Origin: Acidobacteriaceae bacterium
GTDB taxonomy: Bacteria > Acidobacteriota > Terriglobia > Terriglobales > Acidobacteriaceae
NCBI GenBank assembly: GCA_003132445.1
Contig: PKXU01000136.1
Coordinates: 84,576 to 148,575 of the forward strand
Length of the DNA: 64,000 nt
Reading direction: 5' to 3'
How positions within the stretch are numbered: the stretch's first letter is position 1; the number at the start of each line of letters is the position of its first letter. The translations under genes were made by a program, and so were the position numbers. Positions 1 through 8,828 of this stretch are shown here, piece by piece. The notes beneath the pieces were generated by a model. The model was not told where the DNA came from and made no database searches. It saw nothing but the letters and a program-made list of their open reading frames with translations.

Positions 1-1649
1 TTGGCCATCTGCTCAAATAACGCGTCGGGAATCGCTTCACGAAACGATCCGTGCTCAATCGAATCAGCCTGAGCCTGCACCGCGTCTGCAACGTCGCGGG
101 CGTCTCCTGTATGCACCGCCAACGGCAGATCGTCCGCATGAGACTGGCGCGCAATAGCATCGAACAGTCCTGTATCGAGACGGTTGAAAACCCGGCCGCC
201 GGCCCCCGCGTCGAGAATGGCTTTGATACAGTCGACGCCGCGCTTCTTCAGATCGTCTACTTGCTGCCGCGCTTCGTCGACGGAAGCTGGAAGGCGCAAG
301 GATTGCTTTTCAGCGTTGGCGCGAATATTGGGCGGCAGATCTTTGAAATACTCTGTTCCGTGCCCGCCCGGCGTAGTGAACATCGGCCCGCACGAGAATA
401 ACTCCGCACCCAGAGCTTCTCCGCCGTCGACGGTCGCTCGCACCTTGAGCACGCCGTCCAACCCATCACCGACACTGCGCACCGTGGTTACTCCGCTGTA
501 GAGATAGGCAGCCAGTTCGCGCAGCATATTCTTTCGCGGATCGTACATGCTCGTGTTGGTATAGAAGCCGCCGGGCGCTCCCAGATGAACGTGCACATCA
601 ATCAGGCCGGGAAGAATTGTTTTGCCCACAGCCTCTACGACTTCAGCATTTACCGATTTCGGCTCCGGCCCGGCCCCTTCGTAAACTTCGGCAATTTTTC
701 CGGCGCGCACCAGAACGGCTCCATTCTCAATGACTTTGCCGCTGCCCACAAAGATGCGCGCCCCGCGTATCAGATAGGTATCGCCGCGGGCGAGTTGACG
801 ATTCAACACCTTCGTTTTCGCGATACCGCTGCGCGTGTGTATCTGCCATGCGCCCAGCAATAAAAACGGAGCAAGCACCGCCAGCAGCCAGAGTTTTGCC
901 GAGGCGCGAATCTTTTCTTCTTTTTCCCAGCGAAATAACTTGTACGCGATAAAAAGGCCAACGGCGGTGGTCAGAATGAGCGCTAACATCGACTCGCGAT
1001 TCGCCCAAAGTCCTTCGTGCCGTAAGAGCATTCCCTGAATGCCGGTCACCATGTAACTTGCGGGAACGAACTGTGTAATCACCAGCAGCCACGGCGGAAA
1101 CATGGATAGTGGAAACGTCGCGCCGCTCAGAAATAGCATCGGCAGATAAATCAGCTGTACGATCAGCTGGCTTTCCTGCATCGAGTTGACAACCGAAGCC
1201 AGTATCAAGCCGATGGCGCGAAAGCCGGCAATCGCTACGGAAATGAAAATCAGAATCGATCCCATTGACTGGGGCCATGGCATTCCATACAAAAAATGTG
1301 CCAGCGTGAGAATGAGAATCACGTTCGGCATGTAAAGAATCCAGCCGGTGACCACGGAAGCGATCAGCAAAGGAGCTGGAGTGATGGGCGTAACTTTATA
1401 GCGCCGCAGAATGTTGGCTTCCCGCTCCTGAACAGCGCGAATACCCGCGCCCATCAAGCCGTTGCCAAGGATGCCGATAATCAGAACCATGGCGATGACC
1501 ATGGTGATGGCCGCGCCGCGCTCGGCGTGCATCGCCTGTCCGAAAATGAAAAAGAAAATGAGCGGGAAAAGGTAGTTGAAGAAAATGACAGAACGGTTGC
1601 GCAGAGCCAGCTTCAGGTCGATCGCGATAAGAGCCTTGTAGCTTTTCAT
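1..1649 (-). CDS. ABC-2 type permease fused to amidohydrolase (3' end beyond window)
   Basis: I translated the minus strand from ATG at 1649 to base 1: 549 codons, no stop. The ORF track lacks it because it runs off the edge. Residues 1-240 look like an ABC-2 export permease with about six membrane helices and the loop 'RAVQEREANILRRYKVTPIT'. A seventh helix follows (about 254-268). From about 291 comes a metal-dependent amidohydrolase of the imidazolonepropionase-like type: 'ARIFVGSGKVIENGAVLVRAGKI', then 'LPGLIDVHVHLG' with the HxH metal pair near 353-355, a Lys in 'DCIKAIL', and His in 'LAVHTGD' and 'SIEHGS'. The start overlaps the upstream ATPase stop as ATGA, so the two genes are translationally coupled. 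By topology (inference) helix 7 places the hydrolase outside the cytoplasm. Substrate unknown. Confidence 0.88.
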   Translation of the reverse strand, partial: MKSYKALIAIDLKLALRNRSVIFFNYLFPLIFFFIFGQAMHAERGAAITMVIAMVLIIGILGNGLMGAGIRAVQEREANILRRYKVTPITPAPLLIASVVTGWILYMPNVILILTLAHFLYGMPWPQSMGSILIFISVAIAGFRAIGLILASVVNSMQESQLIVQLIYLPMLFLSGATFPLSMFPPWLLVITQFVPASYMVTGIQGMLLRHEGLWANRESMLALILTTAVGLFIAYKLFRWEKEEKIRASAKLWLLAVLAPFLLLGAWQIHTRSGIAKTKVLNRQLARGDTYLIRGARIFVGSGKVIENGAVLVRAGKIAEVYEGAGPEPKSVNAEVVEAVGKTILPGLIDVHVHLGAPGGFYTNTSMYDPRKNMLRELAAYLYSGVTTVRSVGDGLDGVLKVRATVDGGEALGAELFSCGPMFTTPGGHGTEYFKDLPPNIRANAEKQSLRLPASVDEARQQVDDLKKRGVDCIKAILDAGAGGRVFNRLDTGLFDAIARQSHADDLPLAVHTGDARDVADAVQAQADSIEHGSFREAIPDALFEQMA

Positions 1650-2575
1650 TGGCGCAGGCTCTTTCCGGTCATCTCGATGAAGACATCTTCCAGGCTCGGC
1701 TGTTTCAGGCGAACGTCGGTGAGTTCGAGCCCTTGCTGGTCAATCCACTTGACCAGATCGACAAGCGTAGCTGCTGGGCGCCGCGAGTGTACGGTCAGTG
1801 TATGGCCAGTGGAATCCAGAATGCTCTCGGTAGCTTGCGCCCATGTCGGCCTGGATTCAGGAAACGGCGTGGCGCAAGTTACTACAATGCTCGACGCATT
1901 GCGGCTTTGCTGCTGCAGGCGGCTCGGCGTATCGAGCGCGATGATCCGGCCTTCGTCAACGATGGCAACTCGGTCGCACAAGCGCTCAGCCTCTTCTATG
2001 TAGTGCGTGGTCAGTAGAATCGTTCTCTGTTCCCGTTTTAACTCTTCGAGCAGTGTGTGAATTTCAGCCCGGACCTGCGGATCGAGCCCGGTGGTAGGCT
2101 CATCGAGAAAAATGAGTTGCGGATCGTTAATCAGCGCCAAAGCCAGCGCCAGCCGCTGCTTTTGACCTCCAGACAAGGTTTCATAAAAGGCATTCCTCTT
2201 TTCTTCGAGCTGCAACCGCTTGAGCAACTGTTCAGGATTGACGTTGCGGCTATAAAAGGACGCGAATACATCCATCGCTTCATGAACTCGAATTTTCGCC
2301 GGCAGATTCGTTGCCTGGAGGCACACGCCGATGCGATCTTTAAGCCGTTGGCGCTGTTTGTCGGGATCGAAACCGAGGACAGTGACCTGACCGCCTGTGC
2401 GCGCGCGCAGTCCTTCGAGAATTTCAACCGTCGTCGTTTTGCCAGCGCCGTTAGGTCCCAGCAGCCCGAAGACTTCGCCCTGCTGAATTTCGAAGTCGAT
2501 TCCTTTCACGGCCTCGACCGGTCCATAGGACTTCTTGAGGCCCTGCACCGAAATTGCTGGCGAAGCCGAACTCAT
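1646..2575 (-). CDS. ABC transporter ATP-binding protein (drug/ABC-2 exporter type)
   Basis: A 309-residue ATPase that would power the permease part of the next gene. Walker A 'GPNGAGKTT' lies at about 40-48, the signature 'LSGGQ' at 134-138, Walker B 'LIFLDEP' at 154-160 and the switch His at about 191. The C-terminal ~90 residues after 'IALDTPSRL' form the extra domain usual in DrrA/CcmA/NatA-like ATPases of ABC-2 exporters. It overlaps the permease-amidohydrolase start by 4 bp (ATGA), so the pair is almost certainly one operon. The substrate cannot be told from sequence. Confidence 0.93.
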   Translation of the reverse strand: MSSASPAISVQGLKKSYGPVEAVKGIDFEIQQGEVFGLLGPNGAGKTTTVEILEGLRARTGGQVTVLGFDPDKQRQRLKDRIGVCLQATNLPAKIRVHEAMDVFASFYSRNVNPEQLLKRLQLEEKRNAFYETLSGGQKQRLALALALINDPQLIFLDEPTTGLDPQVRAEIHTLLEELKREQRTILLTTHYIEEAERLCDRVAIVDEGRIIALDTPSRLQQQSRNASSIVVTCATPFPESRPTWAQATESILDSTGHTLTVHSRRPAATLVDLVKWIDQQGLELTDVRLKQPSLEDVFIEMTGKSLRQ

Positions 2576-2635
2576 AAGGTGACCGACAGGCTGGGGAAAG
2601 CGACAGGCTACCGGAGAATGAAGTGGGAGTCAAAA

Positions 2636-3433
2636 TTACATCCCCAGCAGGTTATTTTGCAGTTTGGCGTAACCGTGTTCTCGCGCCCATAGATCCAGGG
2701 GTGCCGAGGCGAGTTCGTCGACGAGCGGTTCGGCGCGTCCGTTCTTCGTGAGATCCACGCTCTTGATATAGGTCTTGCACGCGTCACAACATTCCACGCG
2801 GATGTAATCGAATTCGCTGGCGGTGAATACCGAAAGCTTCTTATCGTCTTCACCGCCGCACCCCGGGCAAACAATTCGGCGAAATTCCCATTCGGCGAGG
2901 CAAAAAGAACAGATCATGGAACGCGCGCCGCCATCTCCCATCTGCCGCAAAACTCCCAGGCCAGGCTTGCGATTGCAAAACGGACACAGCGCGAGCGCGC
3001 TGCGAGCCGGGTGAGCAGGCGCTCGAGAACGCAAAAGTTCAGCGTAGGGCTGAAGAAATGCTAAGGCCAGCAGGCCTTGTGCGTCGGAGAATGAGGGGGC
3101 GATCCAGACATGTTGCAGCAACTCGGAACAGAAGCTCTTGCCGCGCGTGCGCAATTCGCGGCTCAATTCGCCCAACGACTTCGGACCATGCGCTTCCGCT
3201 ACAGAAAGAAATGACTCAAATCTGGAACTGAGAGTCTCCACTTCATTCGCACTGAGTTCGGCGTGAAAGGTAGATCGGGATTCTCCAGGGAGCCCGTTGG
3301 CCAGCCGCCGATTTAAGTCTTGCTGATAGCTGGCAACGTGAGCGTAGTAGCCGAGCATTTCCCTGGCGAATGGATGCTCGCGGGCAAGCTCCTCCGCGCG
3401 CTGGATACGACGCTGCCAGGAAGAGACAGTCAT
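2636..3433 (-). CDS. fdhE: FdhE, formate dehydrogenase accessory protein
   Basis: Four CxxC pairs in the C-terminal half ('CPFCNRKPG', 'CSFCLAEW', 'CPGCGGED', 'CDACKTY') and the closing 'LDLWAREHGY' match FdhE, a cytoplasmic rubredoxin-like maturation factor that binds the formate dehydrogenase catalytic subunit before Tat export. The ORF track extends to 3688. I chose ATG 3433 ('MTVSSWQRRIQRAEEL', 265 aa) because the 85 upstream residues have no protein character and length then matches the family. No strong ribosome binding site is visible before it. It diverges from fdnG, its client, which supports the call. Confidence 0.9.
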   Translation of the reverse strand: MTVSSWQRRIQRAEELAREHPFAREMLGYYAHVASYQQDLNRRLANGLPGESRSTFHAELSANEVETLSSRFESFLSVAEAHGPKSLGELSRELRTRGKSFCSELLQHVWIAPSFSDAQGLLALAFLQPYAELLRSRAPAHPARSALALCPFCNRKPGLGVLRQMGDGGARSMICSFCLAEWEFRRIVCPGCGGEDDKKLSVFTASEFDYIRVECCDACKTYIKSVDLTKNGRAEPLVDELASAPLDLWAREHGYAKLQNNLLGM

Positions 3434-3687
3434 TGTCAGATTGAATGGTGTCTCGAGTGAAATGGCAAGCGCGGCCACAAACGCGCTACGACGTTGGCTG
3501 TAAGTGAATTTCGCATTATAGCATTCGCGTTTCACAGATTGTTTGCTTTGGAAGCCGCAGCGATTATGTTTCGTGCACGGCCGGCTTCCATTCCAAGGCA
3601 AGCTGGAGGAGTGCCAAGCCTGCGCCTGCGATCTTACGCCGGAGCCGTGTCGATTTGTGAATAGAATGTGAATACGGATTCTTTCCA

Positions 3688-3716
3688 TTGACCGCTTTGC
3701 GGTCTGGGCTTATAGT
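3688..3716 (+). promoter_or_regulatory. Predicted sigma-70 promoter of fdnGHI
   Basis: TTGACC (3688-3693), a 17-bp spacer, then TATAGT (3711-3716). Both hexamers are close to consensus with ideal spacing, about 68 bp before the fdnG start codon. Read directly from sequence; activity is inferred. Confidence 0.65.
3690..3704. promoter_or_regulatory. Operator-like palindrome inside the fdn promoter
   Basis: GACCGC-TTT-GCGGTC is a perfect 6-bp inverted repeat that overlaps the -35 box and fills most of the spacer of the predicted fdn promoter. A protein bound there would block RNA polymerase, so a repressor site is the simplest reading. The regulator is unknown. Confidence 0.45.
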
Positions 3717-3784
3717 TCTCGACGTCAGAAGGCGCGAATCGGCTGTCTAAGGCTGGATGCGCAGACTGATCGCCGGAGGTTTTA

Positions 3785-6700
3785 ATGGAATTCTCCCGCA
3801 GAACATTTCTGAAGGGCAGCATCCTTGGCGGAGTGGGTATTTCGACGCTGGGATTCGACCTGACTCCCGTCTACGCCCAAACTCAGAATCTGAAAATTTC
3901 GCGCGCCAGCGAGACGCGCAGTACTTGCCCGTATTGCTCGGTAAGTTGCGGCGTGATCATTTACACGCTGGGCGATAAGGCGAAGAATGCGATTCCCCAG
4001 GTGGTGCACGTGGAGGGTGATCCCGATCATCCGATTAACCGCGGAACGCTTTGTCCTAAGGGATCGTCGCTGGAACAAGACATTATGAATGACCGGCGGC
4101 TGCTGAAGCCGCAGGTGCGGCGGCCGGGAGCGACCGAGTGGGAAGACATTTCGTGGGATCAGGCGTACGCCGAAATCGCTCAAAAGGTAAAGAAGACGCG
4201 CGACGATTCCTTCATTGAGAAAGATGCGAACGGACATACCGTGAATCGCTGCGAGGGAATTGCGTTCACGGGCGGCTGCACCGACACCAACGAGTTCAAT
4301 TATCTGGCGGTCAAAAGCATGCGCAGCCTGGGGGTCTGCTACCTGGAAAACCAGGCCCGGGTTTGACACGGCCCTACGGTCTCCAGTTTGGGGCCAACAT
4401 TCGGACGCGGCGCAATGACCAATGGCTGGATCGACATCAAGAACACTGACATGATGTTGATCATGGGTGGGAATCCAGCCGAAAACCATCCCTGCGGCTT
4501 CAAATGGGCCATTGAAGCCAAGCTGCATCGCAACGCGAAGACGATTGTGGTCGATCCGCGACTGACGCGCACGGCCGCGACCGCGGATATGTATCTCCAG
4601 ATCCGCGCTGGGGCCGACATTGCTTTTCTGGGCGGGCTCATTCATTACGCCATTCAGAACAATCGCATTGCCCACGACTATCTGGTCAATTACACGAATG
4701 CGGCGTTCATCATCAAGGATGGATTCAAGCTTCCCGACGACGGGCTGTACTCCGGCTTTGATGCGGAGAAGCAGGTCTACGACAAGGCTACGTGGAATTA
4801 CGAAGAAGGCGGAGATCTGGCGGGGAAGCCGGTCATGCCGACGCCTGCGGCTCAACAAGAGCAAGCCGCGCACGCTAAGGGCAGCGATACCGGCCAGGGG
4901 CAGGGCCTGCAAGGAGCGGGTCCGGCGGGGGCGAAAGGCGGAGCCGCGGCAGTACCGCTATTGCCACCGAAGACGGCTTACGATCTGACCTTGCAGCATC
5001 CACGCTGCGTGTTTCAACTTTTGAAGAAGCAGTATGAACGCTATACGCCGGAGATGGTGGAGCGCATCACGGGCATTCCGCGGGACCAATTTCTGAAGGC
5101 GGTGGATCTGTTTACGTCCGTCCGCAAAGACGGCGACATGACGAAGGTCGCCACGATTATTTATGCGGTGGGCTGGACGCAGCACAGCTTTGGCACGCAG
5201 ATCATCCGTGCGGCCGCGATGATACAGCTCCTGATGGGAAACATTGGGCGGGCGGGCGGAGGCGTCAACGCGCTGCGCGGGCACTCGAACATTCAGGGCG
5301 CGACCGATATGGCCGGCATCTTCGACAATCTGCCGGGCTACCTGAAGATGCCGAGTCCCACTGATACCGATCTGGCGACCTACCTGAAGCGCATCACTCC
5401 CACGGTTGCGAAACCGGATCCCTGGGATTCCTTTAACTACTGGTCGAACACGCCGAAGTTTGCGGTGTCGTTTCTGAAGGCGATGTACGGTCCGGCCGCG
5501 ACCAAGGAAAACGACTACGCCTTTCACTATGTGCCCAAGATCGACCGCAACTATTCGTGGGTGAACATCTGGAACGACATGTACGAAGGCACGGTGAAGG
5601 GCATCTTCGCCTTCGGCATGAACGGCGTCATGATTGGGCCGGATTCCGAGAAGAATATCAACGCCCTGAAAAAGGCGGACTGGCTGGTGGTTTGCGAAAT
5701 TTATCCGGACGAGACCAGCGAATTCTGGCAGGCTCCGGGCATCTCGACCGACGAGATGAAGCAGATCAATACGACCGTGTACCGGCTTCCGGGCGCGGGG
5801 TTTGCTGAGAAGGATGGAACGTTTGTAAATTCGGCGCGCTGGCTGCAATGGAAGAACGTCGCGCTACCCCCTCCGGGACAGTGCAAGCTGGACCAGGAAA
5901 TTCTGGCGACGATCTTTTTGAAGGTACGCGAGCTTTATCAGAAGGACGGCGGAAAATTTCCTGATCCGATCCTGAATGCATCGTTCGCGTACACAAATCC
6001 ATACAGTCCGTCATTGTCGGAAGTCGCCAAGGAGATCAACGGAAAAGCGACTGCGGACATCACCGATCCGAAAACGAATACGACCATCAAAGCGGGACAA
6101 CAGTTGCCGAGCTTCGCCTGGCTCAAAGACGACGGCACAACTTCCTCCGGCAATTGGCTGTACTGCGGATCGTGGACTGAAGCCGGTGCAATGACGCAGC
6201 GCCGCGGTACCGAAGATCCATCCGGCCTGGGAGTCTATCCGAACTGGGCGTGGTCTTGGCCGTTGAACCGGCGGGTGCTCTACAACCGGGCCTCGTGCGA
6301 TGTTGAGGGCAAACCGTGGGACGCGACTCGACGGCAGGTCTGGTGGGATGAATCGAAAAACTCCTGGGCGGGAGTGGACGTTCCCGATTTCAAGGCCGAT
6401 TCTCCGCCGAAAGACCACATGGGACCGTTCATTATGAATCCGGAGGGGATTGGCCGCTTGTTCGTACCGTTGGGAGCGATGGCGGACGGACCATTTCCCG
6501 AGTTCTATGAACCGATCGAGAGCCCGATTCTAAATCCTCTTCATCCGAATCAATCCACGAATCCGGTGGTGAAGAAATACAAAACCGATGCCGACAAGTA
6601 CGCGATGCCCGGTCAGGAATTCAACGTAATTTGCACCACCTACCGATTGACCGAGCACTATCATTACTGGACCAAGAACAATCCCATGAACGTGCAACTA

Positions 6701-7021
6701 GTTCCCGAGCCGTTCGTGGAAGTTCCAGCCGAACTTGCCGATCGCATGGGAATTTCCGGGGGAGAAAAAGTCAGAGTCACAAGCGCGCGCGGCCACTATA
6801 TCGCCAAAGCCATGGTCACGCGCCGCATTCGGCCGATGAAGATCGACGGCAAAGAAATGTTTCAGATCGGCATTCCCATTCATTGGGGATTCCGTGGCAT
6901 TGCGGAAGACGAAGGGAAAACAGCAAGGACTCTGACAAATCAGTTGACTCCGACGGTCATCGATCCGAATGCATTCACGCCCGAGTTCAAAGGATTTCTG
7001 GTGAAGATCGAAAAGGTGTAG
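3785..7021 (+). CDS. fdnG: Formate dehydrogenase catalytic subunit, selenocysteine-containing
   Basis: One 1078-residue gene, shown in the ORF track as two (3785-4366 and 4388-7021). Both parts are in the same frame, joined by TGA 4364-4366 read as selenocysteine 194. Context 'NQARV-U-HGPTV...PTFGRGAMTN' matches the Sec site of E. coli FdnG/FdoG. The N-terminus has a Tat signal ('SRRTFLK') and a [4Fe-4S] motif with Cys 48, 51, 55 and 90. The rest is a bis-MGD molybdopterin oxidoreductase that oxidises formate to CO2 outside the cytoplasm and passes electrons through FdnH and FdnI to quinone. GGAGG lies 6 bp before the ATG. An Ala/Gly/Gln-rich insertion (bases about 4838-4975) replaces a short loop of the E. 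coli protein. First of fdnGHI. Confidence 0.95.
4364..4405 (+). promoter_or_regulatory. Predicted bacterial SECIS element directing Sec at UGA 4364-4366
   Basis: Immediately after the TGA the mRNA can pair GGCCC (4370-4374) with GGGCC (4391-4395). The apical part contains GGTCT, as in E. coli fdh SECIS hairpins, and the coding sequence is closely parallel to fdnG there. The fold was judged by eye. In bacteria this hairpin binds SelB, which delivers Sec-tRNA. Confidence 0.75.
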
Positions 7022-7053
7022 AGGCGCGTGGCCCGAAACAACGAGCACACAGA

Positions 7054-7962
7054 ATGAGCGACCGGAAGACACTTCAGATCAAGCAAATCTCGGGACACTC
7101 CGGGCCGTCGCCCGGCTTCGACATGCAGCGCGATGCCGAAGTCTGCAAGCTCATCGACACCACGATTTGCATTGGTTGCAAGGCATGCGAGGTCGCCTGT
7201 GTCGAATGGAACGACATGCCGTTCAGTCCCACCACCTTCGACAATACCTATCAGACAATGCCAGCCACGCGCTGGAATTTCTGGAACCTGATTAAGTTCA
7301 ACGAGCACCAGCGTGAAGACGGTACCATCCAGTGGCTCATGCGCAAGGACCAGTGCATGCACTGCGCCGATCCCGGCTGCCTGCGCGCTTGTCCCGCGGA
7401 TGGCGCGATTGTTCAGTACACCAACGGCATCGTCGATTTCCAGCAGGAAAACTGCATTGGCTGTGAGTACTGCGTCTCGGGATGTCCCTATGACATTCCG
7501 AAATTTAATCCCGCAACGAAAAAGGTGTATAAGTGCACGCTTTGCTCCGATCGCGTCGGCGGAGGCTTGGAGCCTGCCTGCATCAAAGCGTGTCCTACGG
7601 GCTGCCTGAAGTTCGGCACCAAAGACGACATGAAATACATCGCGGAAGAGCGCGCCAAACAACTGCGCGAGAATTTTGGATTCGAAAAAGCCGGCGTGTA
7701 CGATCCGCAATCAATCGGCGGCACGCACGTAGTTTACGTTTTGCATGACGCGGAGAATCCGGAGCGCTATGGGGGCTTGCCGAGAAATCCGGTCATCCCA
7801 TGGAGCTATACGGTCTGGAAGTGGTTGTTCAAACCCGTGCTCGGGACCTTCGCGCTGTTCGGATTAGTAGGCGTGCTGTTCCATTACGTGACGGTGGGGC
7901 CGCGACTGCCGCAACCGCAGCCGCCGCTAAAAGACTCTACGCCGCGAGAGAAGGAGATCTGA
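7054..7962 (+). CDS. fdnH: Formate dehydrogenase iron-sulfur (beta) subunit
   Basis: 302 residues from ATG 7054 ('MSDRKTLQIKQISG'); the track ORF extends upstream into fdnG without support. Four ferredoxin-type Cys clusters are visible ('CIGCKACEVAC', 'CMHCADPGCLRAC', 'CIGCEYCVSGCPYD', 'CTLCSDR...CIKAC'), giving four [4Fe-4S] centres that wire FdnG to the haem subunit. A single C-terminal membrane helix ('LGTFALFGLVGVLFHYV') anchors it, as in E. coli FdnH. It lies 32 bp after fdnG, and its TGA shares one base with the fdnI ATG. Confidence 0.95.
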   Translation: MSDRKTLQIKQISGHSGPSPGFDMQRDAEVCKLIDTTICIGCKACEVACVEWNDMPFSPTTFDNTYQTMPATRWNFWNLIKFNEHQREDGTIQWLMRKDQCMHCADPGCLRACPADGAIVQYTNGIVDFQQENCIGCEYCVSGCPYDIPKFNPATKKVYKCTLCSDRVGGGLEPACIKACPTGCLKFGTKDDMKYIAEERAKQLRENFGFEKAGVYDPQSIGGTHVVYVLHDAENPERYGGLPRNPVIPWSYTVWKWLFKPVLGTFALFGLVGVLFHYVTVGPRLPQPQPPLKDSTPREKEI

Positions 7963-8708
7963 TGTCGACTGCCATTGAACGCTTCGACGATAAAGCTCGC
8001 GACGCCTTCGACCGGATGGGGCAGAACGAAGTCTACGAGGGCGAATTGCTGCGGCATCGGGTTTATACGCGCTTCTTGCATTGGATGGTCGCTCTATTCT
8101 TTTTCCTCGCGTTGTTCACCGGTTTCGGAATTTACATGCCGTGGCTCTTCCGCTGGTTCACTCCCATTTTCGGAGGCGGCCCACTTGCACGCGCCATGCA
8201 TCCCTGGTTTGGCCTGGGATTCGTGGTTTTCTTCGCGTTACAAATGCTGAACTGGATTCAGCCGATGACATGGACTGCAGCGGACACGAAATGGATTCGC
8301 AATTTGCGAAGCACCGTCAGCGGCAAAGAAAAACAGGATCCTCCCGACACCGGCTTCTTCAACGGGGGGCAGAAAGCGCAATTCTGGGAGATCGTCGGCG
8401 GCTCAGTGGTTTTTCTGATCACCGGAATTATTTTGTGGAAGGGCGCGCGCACCTTCGGATGCTGGCCTGTGGCAATTAGCTATATTCTCCACGACATCTC
8501 CGCCGTGATCATGCTGGGCGGAATCTTCATCCACATTTACCTCAGCACTATCGGAGAACCCGGCACGTTTCAGGCGATGATTCGTGGCGCGGTGAGCGAA
8601 GCGTGGGCCTGGACGTTCCATCCTGCCTGGTACAAAGAAGTCACCGGGCGCGATCCGGTCCAGGCGTGTGAAGAAGCGCGCAAGCGCGGCCAGATCGCGA
8701 AGCAGTAA
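7962..8708 (+). CDS. fdnI: Formate dehydrogenase cytochrome b556 (gamma) subunit
   Basis: 248 residues, four membrane helices. Candidate haem-ligand histidines sit in 'TRFLHWMVALF', 'ARAMHPWFGLG', 'SYILHDISAV' and 'GIFIHIYLS'. It takes electrons from FdnH and reduces quinone. ATG 7962 overlaps the fdnH stop by one base and follows AAGGAG. The track start at 7800 is an artefact inside fdnH. Completes the fdnGHI operon. Confidence 0.94.
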   Translation: MSTAIERFDDKARDAFDRMGQNEVYEGELLRHRVYTRFLHWMVALFFFLALFTGFGIYMPWLFRWFTPIFGGGPLARAMHPWFGLGFVVFFALQMLNWIQPMTWTAADTKWIRNLRSTVSGKEKQDPPDTGFFNGGQKAQFWEIVGGSVVFLITGIILWKGARTFGCWPVAISYILHDISAVIMLGGIFIHIYLSTIGEPGTFQAMIRGAVSEAWAWTFHPAWYKEVTGRDPVQACEEARKRGQIAKQ

Positions 8709-8828
8709 CCAGCACCTTGGTAAAGAAACTTAAGCTGATCTGCAGGCAATCCCGGCAGCGGCCGCGCGCTCACTGCCATTTTGGTTTACTCTAGGTAGTT
8801 TTCCATTTGATTTCAGAGGGGGCGCCAA

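Larger units (their letters stand above)
3434..3784. other. fdhE/fdnG divergent intergenic region
   Basis: A 351-bp gap between divergent fdhE and fdnG. ORF fragments here are extensions or shadows. It holds the fdnG promoter, an operator-like palindrome and the fdnG ribosome binding site (GGAGG at about 3775-3779). No other gene seen. Confidence 0.7.

Noticed and set aside
727-1278. 183-codon minus-strand ORF in the permease gene
   Set aside because: Different frame from the verified permease-amidohydrolase frame; no hydrophobic helices.
3782-4912. 376-codon minus-strand ORF antisense to fdnG
   Set aside because: Arg/His/Val-rich shadow of a GC-rich gene; no domain, and the opposite strand is a clear enzyme.
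4958-5848. 296-codon minus-strand ORF antisense to fdnG
   Set aside because: Shadow; no recognisable motif.
4388-7021. Track ORF as an independent gene starting at TTG 4388
   Set aside because: It is the continuation of fdnG past the Sec UGA; no ribosome binding site, and the frame is open upstream to 3785.
6940-7710. 256-codon minus-strand ORF antisense to fdnG/fdnH
   Set aside because: Shadow of fdnH; no domain.
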